From assembly GCA_002413265.1 (NCBI GenBank), contig DHWR01000054.1, forward strand, positions 1-46,350: 46,350 nucleotides of DNA. Reading direction: 5' to 3'. The notes beneath the pieces are model-generated. The model was not told the origin of the DNA, did not search any database, and saw nothing but the letters and a program-made list of their open reading frames with translations. Of this stretch, positions 1-7,733 are shown piece after piece. Origin of the DNA: Chloroflexi bacterium UBA5177 (GTDB lineage Bacteria; Chloroflexota; UBA5177). Numbering within the stretch: the stretch's first letter is position 1; every line of letters starts with the position of its first letter. The translations under genes were made by a program, and so were the position numbers.

Positions 1-49
1 CGCCCTCTCAAGGCGGAGATCACGGGTTCGAATCCCGTATGCGCTACCA
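1..49 (+). tRNA. tRNA-Glu(CTC), 3' part
   Basis: The 3' portion of a tRNA whose 5' half lies before the window. The anticodon stem CGCC/GGCGG encloses the loop CTCTCAA, giving anticodon CTC at 7-9. A five-base variable loop follows, then the T arm ACGGG-TTCGAAT-CCCGT, the 3' acceptor strand, discriminator A and an encoded CCA at 47-49. The anticodon arm closely resembles that of bacterial tRNA-Glu. Confidence 0.93.
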
Positions 50-173
50 GTCAGGCCCCGGTCCAGGTGACACGGGACTTTTGATTCGGCGGCGGTCGTC
101 CGGGCTCGGGCCGGGCGAGGCACGGTCTGTGCCAGGTGCGACTATGGTGCGCACATGACGCGGTCCGCGACTT

Positions 174-202
174 TTGGCGGGCTCGGAACTGCGTGCTAGT
201 CT
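174..202 (+). promoter_or_regulatory. Candidate promoter of the etf/acyl-CoA operon
   Basis: TTGGCG at 174-179 and TAGTCT at 197-202 are separated by 17 bases, a sigma-70-like arrangement. Transcription would start near 209, leaving a leader of about 90 bases before the etfB TTG. The stretch 50-298 between the tRNA and etfB shows no coding sequence with a ribosome-binding site. This is a pattern match only. Confidence 0.4.
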
Positions 203-298
203 GCAGCGCGGTGCCGCCAACTGTGATTGGGGCTTCCATGCGGGCTGCCCCAGATCGCCGTACGACAGTGGCGGCGATGGGGAGTAGGAGGGACGCGC

Positions 299-1081
299 TT
301 GAACGTTGTCGTTTGCATGAAGCAGGTGCCGGACACCACGGCAAAAAAGGAGCTGAGTCCGGACTTCACGCTCAATAGAGAGGCCCTCGAAAAGGTAGTC
401 AACCCCTTCGACGAGTACGCGATAGAAGAGGCGCTTCGGATCAAGGAGAGGTCTGGAGGCGCGGTGACCATTCTCACGATGGGGCCGGAATCGGCGGAGG
501 AAAGCGTTCGCAAGGCGCTCGCCATGGGCGCCGATAGCGCCGTCTTGGTTTGCGATTCGGCTCTCCATGGAACCGACTGGTTCGGAACGTGCGTCGTTTT
601 GGCAAAGGCGCTAGAGTCGATCGAATATGATCTGATTCTCACCGGCATGGAGAGCACCGATGCTCGCATGGGTCTGGTGCCGGCCGGCCTTGCCGAGATG
701 CTCGATCTGCCCCTGGTCACATTGGTTTCAAAACTGGAGCCGCACGACGGTACGGTACGAGCCAATCGCCAGGTCAGCGGTGGTTATCAGGAAGTCGAAA
801 CGTCACTGCCGGCCGTGGTCAGTGTCGTGAAAGGGGCAAACGAGCCCCGCTATCCCTCGCTGAAGGGCATCATGGCAGCCAAACGCAAGACGATCGAAAA
901 GCGCGGTTTGAGCGACCTCGGGATTCCCACTGCCCAGGTCGGGCTCCAGGGCGCCAAGACGCAGGTGACCGCAGTGACTCCACGGCCGGAGAAAACGGCG
1001 GGACAAGTGGTCAAACCGGAGTCTCCGGAGGAAGCCGCCAGAGTTGTTGCGGACTTCCTCCAAGAGCGGAAATTTATCTAA
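299..1081 (+). CDS. etfB: Electron transfer flavoprotein, beta subunit
   Basis: EtfB is the small subunit of the soluble ETF heterodimer, which takes electrons from acyl-CoA dehydrogenases and passes them to a membrane ETF:quinone oxidoreductase. The 260-residue product has the family start NVVVCMKQVPD, the AMP-binding-type stretch NPFDEYAIEEAL near residue 36, and the EtfB motif region ANRQVSGGYQEVE followed by EPRYPSLKGIMAAKRK. The start is a TTG at 299, chosen because AGGAGG lies at 286-291 with 7-base spacing. An upstream ATG at 227 would add 24 residues unlike the family. First gene of the acyl-CoA oxidation operon; etfA follows after 26 bases. Confidence 0.96.
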   Translation: MNVVVCMKQVPDTTAKKELSPDFTLNREALEKVVNPFDEYAIEEALRIKERSGGAVTILTMGPESAEESVRKALAMGADSAVLVCDSALHGTDWFGTCVVLAKALESIEYDLILTGMESTDARMGLVPAGLAEMLDLPLVTLVSKLEPHDGTVRANRQVSGGYQEVETSLPAVVSVVKGANEPRYPSLKGIMAAKRKTIEKRGLSDLGIPTAQVGLQGAKTQVTAVTPRPEKTAGQVVKPESPEEAARVVADFLQERKFI

Positions 1082-1107
1082 TCGGCTGATCCGGGAGAGA
1101 GACGAAC

Positions 1108-2085
1108 GTGGCAGAGAACGTCCTTATCTATGTGGAGCACGAGGGGGGCCGGCCCAAACGCGCGGCTCTTGAGGCCGCGACCAAAGCTGCCCAGCTAGCC
1201 GATGGCGGAAAGGTCCATGCGGTCGCGCTCGGCAAGTCGGCTGCGGCGACTGCAGAGAGCCTGTGTCGTCACGGCGTCGACCTCGTCCACGTCTCCGAGG
1301 ACGCCGTTTTCGACGACTATCTGGTTGACCCCCACGTCGAGGTCTTGAAGCAAATTCTCGACGGCGAAAGCGTGTCCGCCGTAGTGCTCGCGGATACCGG
1401 CGACAGCAAAGACGTAGCCGCCAGGCTGGCTGCGAGGCTGGGAGGAGGGCTGGTTTCAGCCGTGGTCGACCTCGCGCCACACGACGGCCATCTCGACGCG
1501 AACGAGACGATCTTCGGGGGATCCTTCACGACGGTCGTCGAAACCAAGAACGCTTCGATCTCGGTCTACCTAGTGCGGCCGAACGCCTTCACTCCGGAGG
1601 AGAACCCGAAGCAAACAAACGTGACTCGCATAGAGTTTTCGCCGTCCGACAAGGCGACACGCGTCCGCCGGGGCAAGCGCGTCGAAGAGGAAGGAGCCTC
1701 CATGCCTCTCGAGGAGGCCGGCATCATCGTGTCGGGGGGCCGCGGTCTGGGTGGTCCCGAGCCGTTCCAGCTCCTGGCCGAGCTTGCAGCTGAACTGGGC
1801 GGCGTGGTTGGCGCGTCGCGCGCTGCCGTTGACGCCGGCTGGATCCCGTACGCTCACCAGGTCGGACAAACCGGCCGCACGGTAAAACCTCAGTTGTATC
1901 TGGCGATCGGCATCTCGGGCGCGGTCCAGCACCGAGTAGGCATGCAGACAGCCGACACGATCATCGCCATCAATCGCTCTGAAGATGCTCCGATATTCCA
2001 ACTAGCCGACCTGTCGGTGGTGGGAGATCTCTTCAAGGTGGTTCCGGCGCTTACCGAGGAGCTGCGTCGCCGGAAAGGCAGTTGA
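1108..2085 (+). CDS. etfA: Electron transfer flavoprotein, alpha subunit
   Basis: EtfA carries the FAD of ETF. The 325-residue product has an N-terminal adenine-nucleotide-hydrolase-like domain (to about 185) and the C-terminal FAD-binding domain. The family signature LYLAIGISGAVQH starts near residue 263, and the conserved IIAINRSEDAPIFQLAD and VGDLFKVVP stretches follow. The start is GTG, with a GGAGAG stretch about ten bases upstream. It ends three bases before the GTG of the next gene, so translational coupling is likely. The gene order etfB-etfA-acyl-CoA dehydrogenase points to beta-oxidation-type electron transfer rather than nitrogen-fixation Fix genes. Confidence 0.96.
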   Translation: MAENVLIYVEHEGGRPKRAALEAATKAAQLADGGKVHAVALGKSAAATAESLCRHGVDLVHVSEDAVFDDYLVDPHVEVLKQILDGESVSAVVLADTGDSKDVAARLAARLGGGLVSAVVDLAPHDGHLDANETIFGGSFTTVVETKNASISVYLVRPNAFTPEENPKQTNVTRIEFSPSDKATRVRRGKRVEEEGASMPLEEAGIIVSGGRGLGGPEPFQLLAELAAELGGVVGASRAAVDAGWIPYAHQVGQTGRTVKPQLYLAIGISGAVQHRVGMQTADTIIAINRSEDAPIFQLADLSVVGDLFKVVPALTEELRRRKGS

Positions 2086-2088
2086 GAG

Positions 2089-3237
2089 GTGGATTTCAGT
2101 CTCTCTGAAGAGCAGCTGATGATCCGCGATCTCGCACGGGACTTCGCTCGAAACGAGATCGCGCCGAAGGCTGAGCACTTCGATAAGGCCAGGCAGTTTC
2201 CGTATGAAATCGTCGCGAAGATGGCGGAGCTGGGCTTTCTCGGCCTGCCCGTGCCGGAGGATCTAGGCGGGACCGGCGCCGACACGCTGACCTACGCACT
2301 TGCCGTGGAGGAGATATCCCGAGGAGACGCGTCGGTCGGCATCACCATGGCGGCACACACCTCCCTCGGTACCATGCCCTTTGTCCTGTTCGGTACGGAC
2401 GAACAAAAACGAGAGTATGTGCCCCGACTGGCTTCAGGTAAGCAGCTCTGGTCGTTCGGCCTTACCGAGCCCAATGCCGGCTCCGACGCCGGGAACACTC
2501 AAACCCGAGCTGAGCTACGGGACGGGTCGTGGACGATCAACGGCGTGAAGTCTTTCATCACGAATTCAGGCACGACGCTCAGCGGCGGTGTAACCATCAC
2601 TGCCGTCACGGGCAGGCGAGACGACGGCAAGAAAGAGATATCCAATATCGTCGTGCCAACCGGTACCGGCGGGTACCAGGTCGCGAAAGACTACGACAAG
2701 ATGGGGTGGAGGGCGTCGGATACCCACGAGCTGTCGTTCCAGGATGCGCACGTTCCCGAGGAGAACCTGCTGGGGGTTCGTGGCGAAGGGTTTCAGCAAT
2801 TCCTTACCATCCTGGACAGTGGGCGCATCTCGGTAGCAGCTCTGAGCGTCGGCCTGGCCCAGGCCTGCTACGACGCCTCGTTTCGGTACGCTCGGGAACG
2901 GCAGCAGTTCGGCAAGTCCATCTCGAAGTTCCAGGCAGTTCAATTTCGCCTGGCAGACATGGCTACCGAAATCGAGCTGGCGAGGCTGATGACATACAAA
3001 GCTGCGTGGCAGAAAGACCAGGGCCACGACTTCCGCATGGCTGCCGGGATGGCAAAGCTCTATTCGACCGAAGTTGCCACGCGGGCCGCTAATCACGCTG
3101 TCCAGATCCATGGTGGATACGGGATCATGGAAGAGTTCCCGGTCGCCCGGTACTGGCGAGATGTAAAGATCGGTGAGATCGGGGAAGGGACCAGCGAAAT
3201 CCAGCGCACCGTGATAGCCAGGTTGCTGGGCGCATAG
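2089..3237 (+). CDS. Acyl-CoA dehydrogenase (first of three)
   Basis: FAD-dependent alpha,beta-dehydrogenation of an acyl-CoA thioester, with electrons passing to the ETF encoded just upstream. The 382 residues show the full family fold: an N-terminal helical domain (SLSEEQLMIRDLARDF), the middle beta domain with FGLTEPNAGSDAGNTQT, and the C-terminal helical domain with RERQQFGKSISKFQAVQFRLADMA. The likely catalytic glutamate is E366 in IGEGTSEIQ. That motif reads IGEGT, not the IYEGT of the two paralogues downstream, and the preceding strand has MGWRASDTHELSF, so it probably has a different acyl preference. The substrate cannot be read from sequence alone. GTG start. Confidence 0.93.
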   Translation: MDFSLSEEQLMIRDLARDFARNEIAPKAEHFDKARQFPYEIVAKMAELGFLGLPVPEDLGGTGADTLTYALAVEEISRGDASVGITMAAHTSLGTMPFVLFGTDEQKREYVPRLASGKQLWSFGLTEPNAGSDAGNTQTRAELRDGSWTINGVKSFITNSGTTLSGGVTITAVTGRRDDGKKEISNIVVPTGTGGYQVAKDYDKMGWRASDTHELSFQDAHVPEENLLGVRGEGFQQFLTILDSGRISVAALSVGLAQACYDASFRYARERQQFGKSISKFQAVQFRLADMATEIELARLMTYKAAWQKDQGHDFRMAAGMAKLYSTEVATRAANHAVQIHGGYGIMEEFPVARYWRDVKIGEIGEGTSEIQRTVIARLLGA

Positions 3238-3252
3238 GAGAGGGGCCGACAG

Positions 3253-4434
3253 ATGGACGAGGTGGTGCTGGCGGGCGTGGCGCGCACGCCATTCGGAAGG
3301 CTGGGCGGCTCTCTAAGCGCTCTGTCCGCGATCGATCTGGGCTCAGTTGTGATCCGAGCATCCCTGGAACGTGCCGGCGTTCCCTTCGATCAGGTCGACG
3401 GAGTCGTCTTGGGAACCGTGATCACCGCGGGCCTGGGACAGATTCCCGCACGGCAGGCGGCGCTGAAAGCCGGGCTCTCGAAAGAGGTGTCAGCACTGAC
3501 CGTGAACAAGGTGTGCGCCTCGAGTCTCAAGGCCATAAACCTGGCGGCGCAAGCGATCAAAGCGGGAGATGCGCAAGTGGTGGTGGCAGGCGGCATGGAA
3601 AGCATGAGCGGCGCCCCCTATCTGGTCGATGGGGCTCGCTTCGGCCTGAAAATGGGCGATGCCACGTTCGTGGATTCCATAATGCGTGATGGCCTCAACT
3701 GCCCGGTCGGGTGTGTTCCCATGCACGAGTACGGGAGCGATGTCGCAGCGGAGTTCGAGATAAGCAGAGAGGACCAGGATCGGTGGGCTCTATCGAGCCA
3801 ACAGAGGTGGGCGCAGGCGCTCGAGTCCGGCAAATTTGACGAGGAGGTCGTCCCCGTCGAGGTGCCGGGTAGAAATGGTGACCTTCAGTTAGTAAGCGTG
3901 GACGAAGCTCCTCGACCAGACACCACGCTCGAGGCTCTGGCTCGCCTGCGTCCGCTGAAATCGGGGGGAAGTGTCACGGCCGGAAATGCTCCGAGTGTCA
4001 ACGACGGTGCCTCGGCCCTGGTCGTGTTATCGCGATCGAAAGCCGAGGAGCTGGGGGTGCGACCCCTGGCGATCCACCTGGCGCAGGGAGAGGCTAACGA
4101 CGAGAATCGCTACCTCCACACTGTCCCTGCCGACGCGATCTGCAATGGTTTGAAGAAAGCGAATCTGCGGCTGCCGGATGTCGGCCTCTTTGAAATCAAC
4201 GAGGCGTTCGCCGCAGTCACTCTGAAAAGCACGCAAATGCTGGGCATCGACCCTGAGATTGTCAATGTCGACGGCGGAGCCGTAGCCATGGGGCATCCGA
4301 TAGGCGCCTCTGGTGCCCGGATTTTGGGCCATCTTGTTTTGGAGATGCAGCGTCGCGGGGTGGAGTACGGGGCGGCGGGAATCTGTAGCGGAATGGCCCA
4401 GGGCGAAGCAGCCATCGTCCGCCTCGCGCGGTAG
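3253..4434 (+). CDS. Thiolase (acetyl-CoA C-acyltransferase)
   Basis: Thiolase II family enzyme that cleaves 3-ketoacyl-CoA to acetyl-CoA plus a shortened acyl-CoA, or condenses two acetyl-CoA. The 393 residues match the family length. The nucleophile is C88 in NKVCASSLKAI, NEAFAAV is present, H348 lies in GGAVAMGHPIGASGARIL, and the second active-site cysteine is C378 in ICSGMAQGEA. That last motif departs from the usual C-x-G-G-G loop but keeps small residues at alternate positions. It lies between the first and second acyl-CoA dehydrogenase genes. No enoyl-CoA hydratase or 3-hydroxyacyl-CoA dehydrogenase is present in the window, so the cycle must be completed from elsewhere. Confidence 0.93.
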   Translation: MDEVVLAGVARTPFGRLGGSLSALSAIDLGSVVIRASLERAGVPFDQVDGVVLGTVITAGLGQIPARQAALKAGLSKEVSALTVNKVCASSLKAINLAAQAIKAGDAQVVVAGGMESMSGAPYLVDGARFGLKMGDATFVDSIMRDGLNCPVGCVPMHEYGSDVAAEFEISREDQDRWALSSQQRWAQALESGKFDEEVVPVEVPGRNGDLQLVSVDEAPRPDTTLEALARLRPLKSGGSVTAGNAPSVNDGASALVVLSRSKAEELGVRPLAIHLAQGEANDENRYLHTVPADAICNGLKKANLRLPDVGLFEINEAFAAVTLKSTQMLGIDPEIVNVDGGAVAMGHPIGASGARILGHLVLEMQRRGVEYGAAGICSGMAQGEAAIVRLAR

Positions 4435-4441
4435 TGGCAGG

Positions 4442-5584
4442 ATGGACTTCTCACTGAGCGGAGACGAGGAGGACATTCTCGACCTGGTTCGAGAATTCGC
4501 CACGAACGAGGTGCTTCCTCGAGCGGCTCAGATAGACGAGAAGGCCGAGTTTCCGGCGGATCTGGTCTCCAAGATGGGAGAGCTGGGCCTGATGGGGGTG
4601 CCGTTTCCCGAGGAGTACGGAGGCGCCGGCCAGAGCTATGTGGTCTTCGCGCGAATCGTCGAGGAGCTGTGCCGCGCCTGCGCCAGCACCGGCCTGATCA
4701 TGGACGTCAATATCTCACTGTGCGGAGAACCGATCATGGTGTTCGGTTCTGAGGCACAAAAGCAGAAGTATCTCGTGCCGCTGGCGACCGGCGAGAAGCT
4801 TGGCGCTTTGGCGATGACGGAGCCCGAGGCGGGCTCCGATGCCGCTTCGATCAAGACCTCCGCGGATCGCAGGAACGATCATTACCTGCTCAACGGGCGT
4901 AAGATCTTCATCACCAACGGAGAGGTGGCGGATACCTACGTGGTGACCGCCGTCACGGACAGAGACAAGGGAACCAGTGGCATCACCGACTTCATAGTCG
5001 AGAAGGAGATGCCCGGCGTCTCTTTCGCCACCCACTACGACAAGATGGGAATCCGAGGCGCGCCAACCACCGACGTGGTGCTCGAGAATGTGGAAGTTCC
5101 GGTTGACAACGTTCTTGGTGGCGAAGGTAACGGCTTCAAGGTCACGATGGACACGCTCGACGCCGGCAGGATTGGTATCGCGGCTCAGGCGGTAGGCATA
5201 GCGCGTGCGGCCCTGGAGGACGCGACAGACTACGCCAGGACGCGCCGGCAATTTGGTGCGACCATCAGCACTTTTCAGGGTTTACAGTTCATGCTGGCCG
5301 ATATGGCGACCCAGGTTCATGCATCCCGGGCACTGATGCTGCGGGCAGCGTACCTGCGCGATCAGGAGATCGCTTGCGCTCGCGAGTCCTCGATGGCCAA
5401 GCTATTTGCCGGGGACACGGCGATGCAGGTGACGACCGATGCAGTCCAGATTTTCGGTGGTTACGGCTACATGCAGGAGTATCCGGTCGAGCGCCACATG
5501 CGGGATGCCAAGATCACGCAGATCTATGAGGGAACTCAGCAGATCCAACGTGTGGTCATCGCTCGGCAGGTGATCGGGCGATGA
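4442..5584 (+). CDS. Acyl-CoA dehydrogenase (second of three)
   Basis: Short- or medium-chain acyl-CoA dehydrogenase of 380 residues, counted from the ATG at 4442. The longer open frame from 4313 would overlap the thiolase gene by 120 bases, and the product from 4442 begins MDFSLSGDEEDILDLVREF like its paralogues. Conserved parts are MTEPEAGSDAASIKT, KIFITNGEVAD, the MGIRGAPTTDVV strand and ARTRRQFGATISTFQGLQFMLADMA. Catalytic E363 sits in QIYEGTQQIQRVVIARQ. It overlaps the next gene by the four bases ATGA. ETF from the same operon is the likely electron acceptor. Confidence 0.94.
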   Translation: MDFSLSGDEEDILDLVREFATNEVLPRAAQIDEKAEFPADLVSKMGELGLMGVPFPEEYGGAGQSYVVFARIVEELCRACASTGLIMDVNISLCGEPIMVFGSEAQKQKYLVPLATGEKLGALAMTEPEAGSDAASIKTSADRRNDHYLLNGRKIFITNGEVADTYVVTAVTDRDKGTSGITDFIVEKEMPGVSFATHYDKMGIRGAPTTDVVLENVEVPVDNVLGGEGNGFKVTMDTLDAGRIGIAAQAVGIARAALEDATDYARTRRQFGATISTFQGLQFMLADMATQVHASRALMLRAAYLRDQEIACARESSMAKLFAGDTAMQVTTDAVQIFGGYGYMQEYPVERHMRDAKITQIYEGTQQIQRVVIARQVIGR

Positions 5585-6726
5585 AATTCGAGCTTAGCGA
5601 AGATCAGCTCATGATTCGAGATGCGGTGCGCGAGTTCGCGCGTGAAGTGGTCGAGCCACGGGCCGAGGAGATCGATCGTGAGAACCGCTTCCCCACGGAG
5701 CTCGTGCAGCGGGCGGCCGAGCTTGATCTCTGCGGCATCGTCGTGCCTGAGCGGTATGGCGGGCCCGGCCTAGATCACATCGCCTTCGCAATCTTCGTGG
5801 AGGAGATAGCTGCGGTTTCCGGTACCCTCGCGGTCATTCTGGACGTGCATACATCGGTCGGGACGGAGCCGATCATTCAGTTTGGAAGTGAGGAGCAGAA
5901 AGAGCGGTATCTGCCGGAGCTGGCCAGCGGCCGCATTCTTGGCGCTTTTGCCCTCACAGAGCCGGAATCGGGTTCAGATGCGGCAAGTCTTGGCGCAACC
6001 GGCGTCCGCGACGGCGCAGACTTCGTGCTCAACGGGACCAAGACGTTCATAACCAACGTCGGCCATGCCGGCCTGTACATCGTCATGGCCCGCACCGAAG
6101 ACCAGCCTGGAGCTCGTGGCATTTCAGCCTTTTTGGTGGATGCAGACACCAGTGGAGTTCGTTTCGGGGAACCGATGCACAAGATGGGACTTCGCGGCTC
6201 GGCCACGGGTGAGCTCATTCTGGAAGATGTTCGGGTGCCCGCCGGCAACATGTTAGGGAGACCCGGCGAGGGTTTCGCGATCGCCATGAAGGCGCTTGAC
6301 AGTGGGCGCATTGGGATCAGCGCTCAGGCAATTGGTCTGGCTCGCGGCGCTCTGGACTACGCCGTCAACTACGCGAAGGGCCGCGAGCAGTTCGGCCAGG
6401 CGATTGTCCGCTTCGAGGGCATCCAGTTCATGATTGCCGACATGGCAACCGCTCTCGATGCGGCCAGACTGATGACCTGGCAAGCCGCAGACGCCTGCGA
6501 TCGTGGCCTTCAGTTCTCGCAGCTCGCATCCATGGCAAAGCTCTTTGCTACGGACACGGCGATGAAGGTCACAATCGACTCTGTTCAAATATTGGGTGGG
6601 TACGGATATATCAAGGAGTTCCCCGTGGAGAGAATGATGCGGGATGCCAAGGCGACACAAATATATGAGGGCACGAACCAGATTCAGCGCATCGTGATCG
6701 CTCGGGAGCTCCTCAAGGTTGACTGA
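5581..6726 (+). CDS. Acyl-CoA dehydrogenase (third of three)
   Basis: Third paralogue, 381 residues, starting within the stop of the second (ATGA overlap at 5581-5584). It has ALTEPESGSDAASLGAT, KTFITNVGHAG, the MGLRGSATGELIL strand, AKGREQFGQAIVRFEGIQFMIADMA, and catalytic E363 in QIYEGTNQIQRIVIARE. It looks closer to the second than to the first, suggesting a tandem duplication that then diverged. In this operon the three enzymes could cover different chain shapes, such as isobutyryl-CoA before and butyryl-CoA after the mutase step. That assignment is inference. Confidence 0.94.
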   Translation: MKFELSEDQLMIRDAVREFAREVVEPRAEEIDRENRFPTELVQRAAELDLCGIVVPERYGGPGLDHIAFAIFVEEIAAVSGTLAVILDVHTSVGTEPIIQFGSEEQKERYLPELASGRILGAFALTEPESGSDAASLGATGVRDGADFVLNGTKTFITNVGHAGLYIVMARTEDQPGARGISAFLVDADTSGVRFGEPMHKMGLRGSATGELILEDVRVPAGNMLGRPGEGFAIAMKALDSGRIGISAQAIGLARGALDYAVNYAKGREQFGQAIVRFEGIQFMIADMATALDAARLMTWQAADACDRGLQFSQLASMAKLFATDTAMKVTIDSVQILGGYGYIKEFPVERMMRDAKATQIYEGTNQIQRIVIARELLKVD

Positions 6727-6767
6727 GCCCCCGAGTCGCGCACCGAGGCCGGCAACGCCGCACACGC

Positions 6768-7724
6768 ATGGCGTCTGAGCCGAGCCTACTGGTCGCGAGT
6801 GCGCTGTCCGGCAATCGACGGGCCGCGGGGCGACTGATCTCAATGATCGAAGATGATGCCCCTCAAGTGGAGCAGATCATGAGAGCCGTCTATCCGCATA
6901 CCGGCAACGCGTACCTCATTGGATTTACGGGACCGCCTGGAGCCGGCAAGAGCACGCTGGTGGACGAGCTCGTGCGCGTAGTACGCACGTCTGACCAGTC
7001 GGTCGGCATTATTGCTGTTGATCCAAACAGTCCGTTCACGGGCGGGGCGATCCTCGGAGATCGAATACGCATGATGCGCCACGCCACGGACCCCCAGGTG
7101 TTCATTCGCAGCATGGGAGCGCGAGGCCACCTAGGAGGCCTTGCGGTGGCCGCACAGAACGCGAGCTTCTTGTTCGACGCAATGGGAATGAGCCTGGTTC
7201 TGGTGGAGACCGTAGGCGTCGGTCAGTCCGAGCTCGAAATCGCAGAGATGGCGGACACGACGGTCGTGGTGATGCCGCCTGGTTTCGGTGACGGCGTGCA
7301 GGCTATTAAGGCCGGCATCATGGAGATTGCGGACATCTTCGTGGTCAATAAGGCCGACGACCCCATGGCATCGAAGGCCGTCTCCGATATTCGCGACGTG
7401 CTTCGCATGGATCTCGAGCATCGAGAGTGGACGCAGCCGATCGTTAGGACCATTGCGACGTCCGCCGAGGGACTCGAGGACTTGTGGATGCGAATCCAAC
7501 AGCATCGGGGCTACCTCGAGCAGAGTGGCGAGCTTCGAAGAAGGCGCAGAGCAAGAATCGAGCGAGAGATCATGCGCATTGCCGAGCGGAAGCTTCTGGA
7601 GAGGGTGCTGCAGCCGCGTACCGAGAGCCAGGAGTTCGAGACTATGCTTGACCTGGCACTGGAGCATCGCATGGACCCATACGCAGTTGCGGACCACATT
7701 GTGTCGTTTCGGGACGGCCGGTAG
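6768..7724 (+). CDS. meaB: MeaB/ArgK-family P-loop GTPase, chaperone of the B12-dependent mutase
   Basis: G-protein chaperone that gates cobalamin loading into, and protects, adenosylcobalamin-dependent acyl-CoA mutases. The 318 residues carry Walker A GPPGAGKS at 55-62, the DPNSPFTGGAILGDRIRM magnesium/switch region, the VETVGVGQSE switch and the NKAD guanine-specificity motif. It lies just before the mutase large subunit gene, as in many mutase operons. The fused enzyme IcmF combines exactly these three parts (B12 domain, G domain, mutase domain) in one chain. The ATG at 6768 has only a weak ribosome-binding site. A function in arginine transport, implied by the old name ArgK, is not supported here. 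Confidence 0.93.
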   Translation: MASEPSLLVASALSGNRRAAGRLISMIEDDAPQVEQIMRAVYPHTGNAYLIGFTGPPGAGKSTLVDELVRVVRTSDQSVGIIAVDPNSPFTGGAILGDRIRMMRHATDPQVFIRSMGARGHLGGLAVAAQNASFLFDAMGMSLVLVETVGVGQSELEIAEMADTTVVVMPPGFGDGVQAIKAGIMEIADIFVVNKADDPMASKAVSDIRDVLRMDLEHREWTQPIVRTIATSAEGLEDLWMRIQQHRGYLEQSGELRRRRRARIEREIMRIAERKLLERVLQPRTESQEFETMLDLALEHRMDPYAVADHIVSFRDGR

Positions 7725-7733
7725 GGGGAGCGA

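Noticed and set aside
56..85. A terminator after tRNA-Glu (GTCC/GGAC then TTTT)
   Set aside because: The stem is only four base pairs with a 10-base loop, so the resemblance may be chance.
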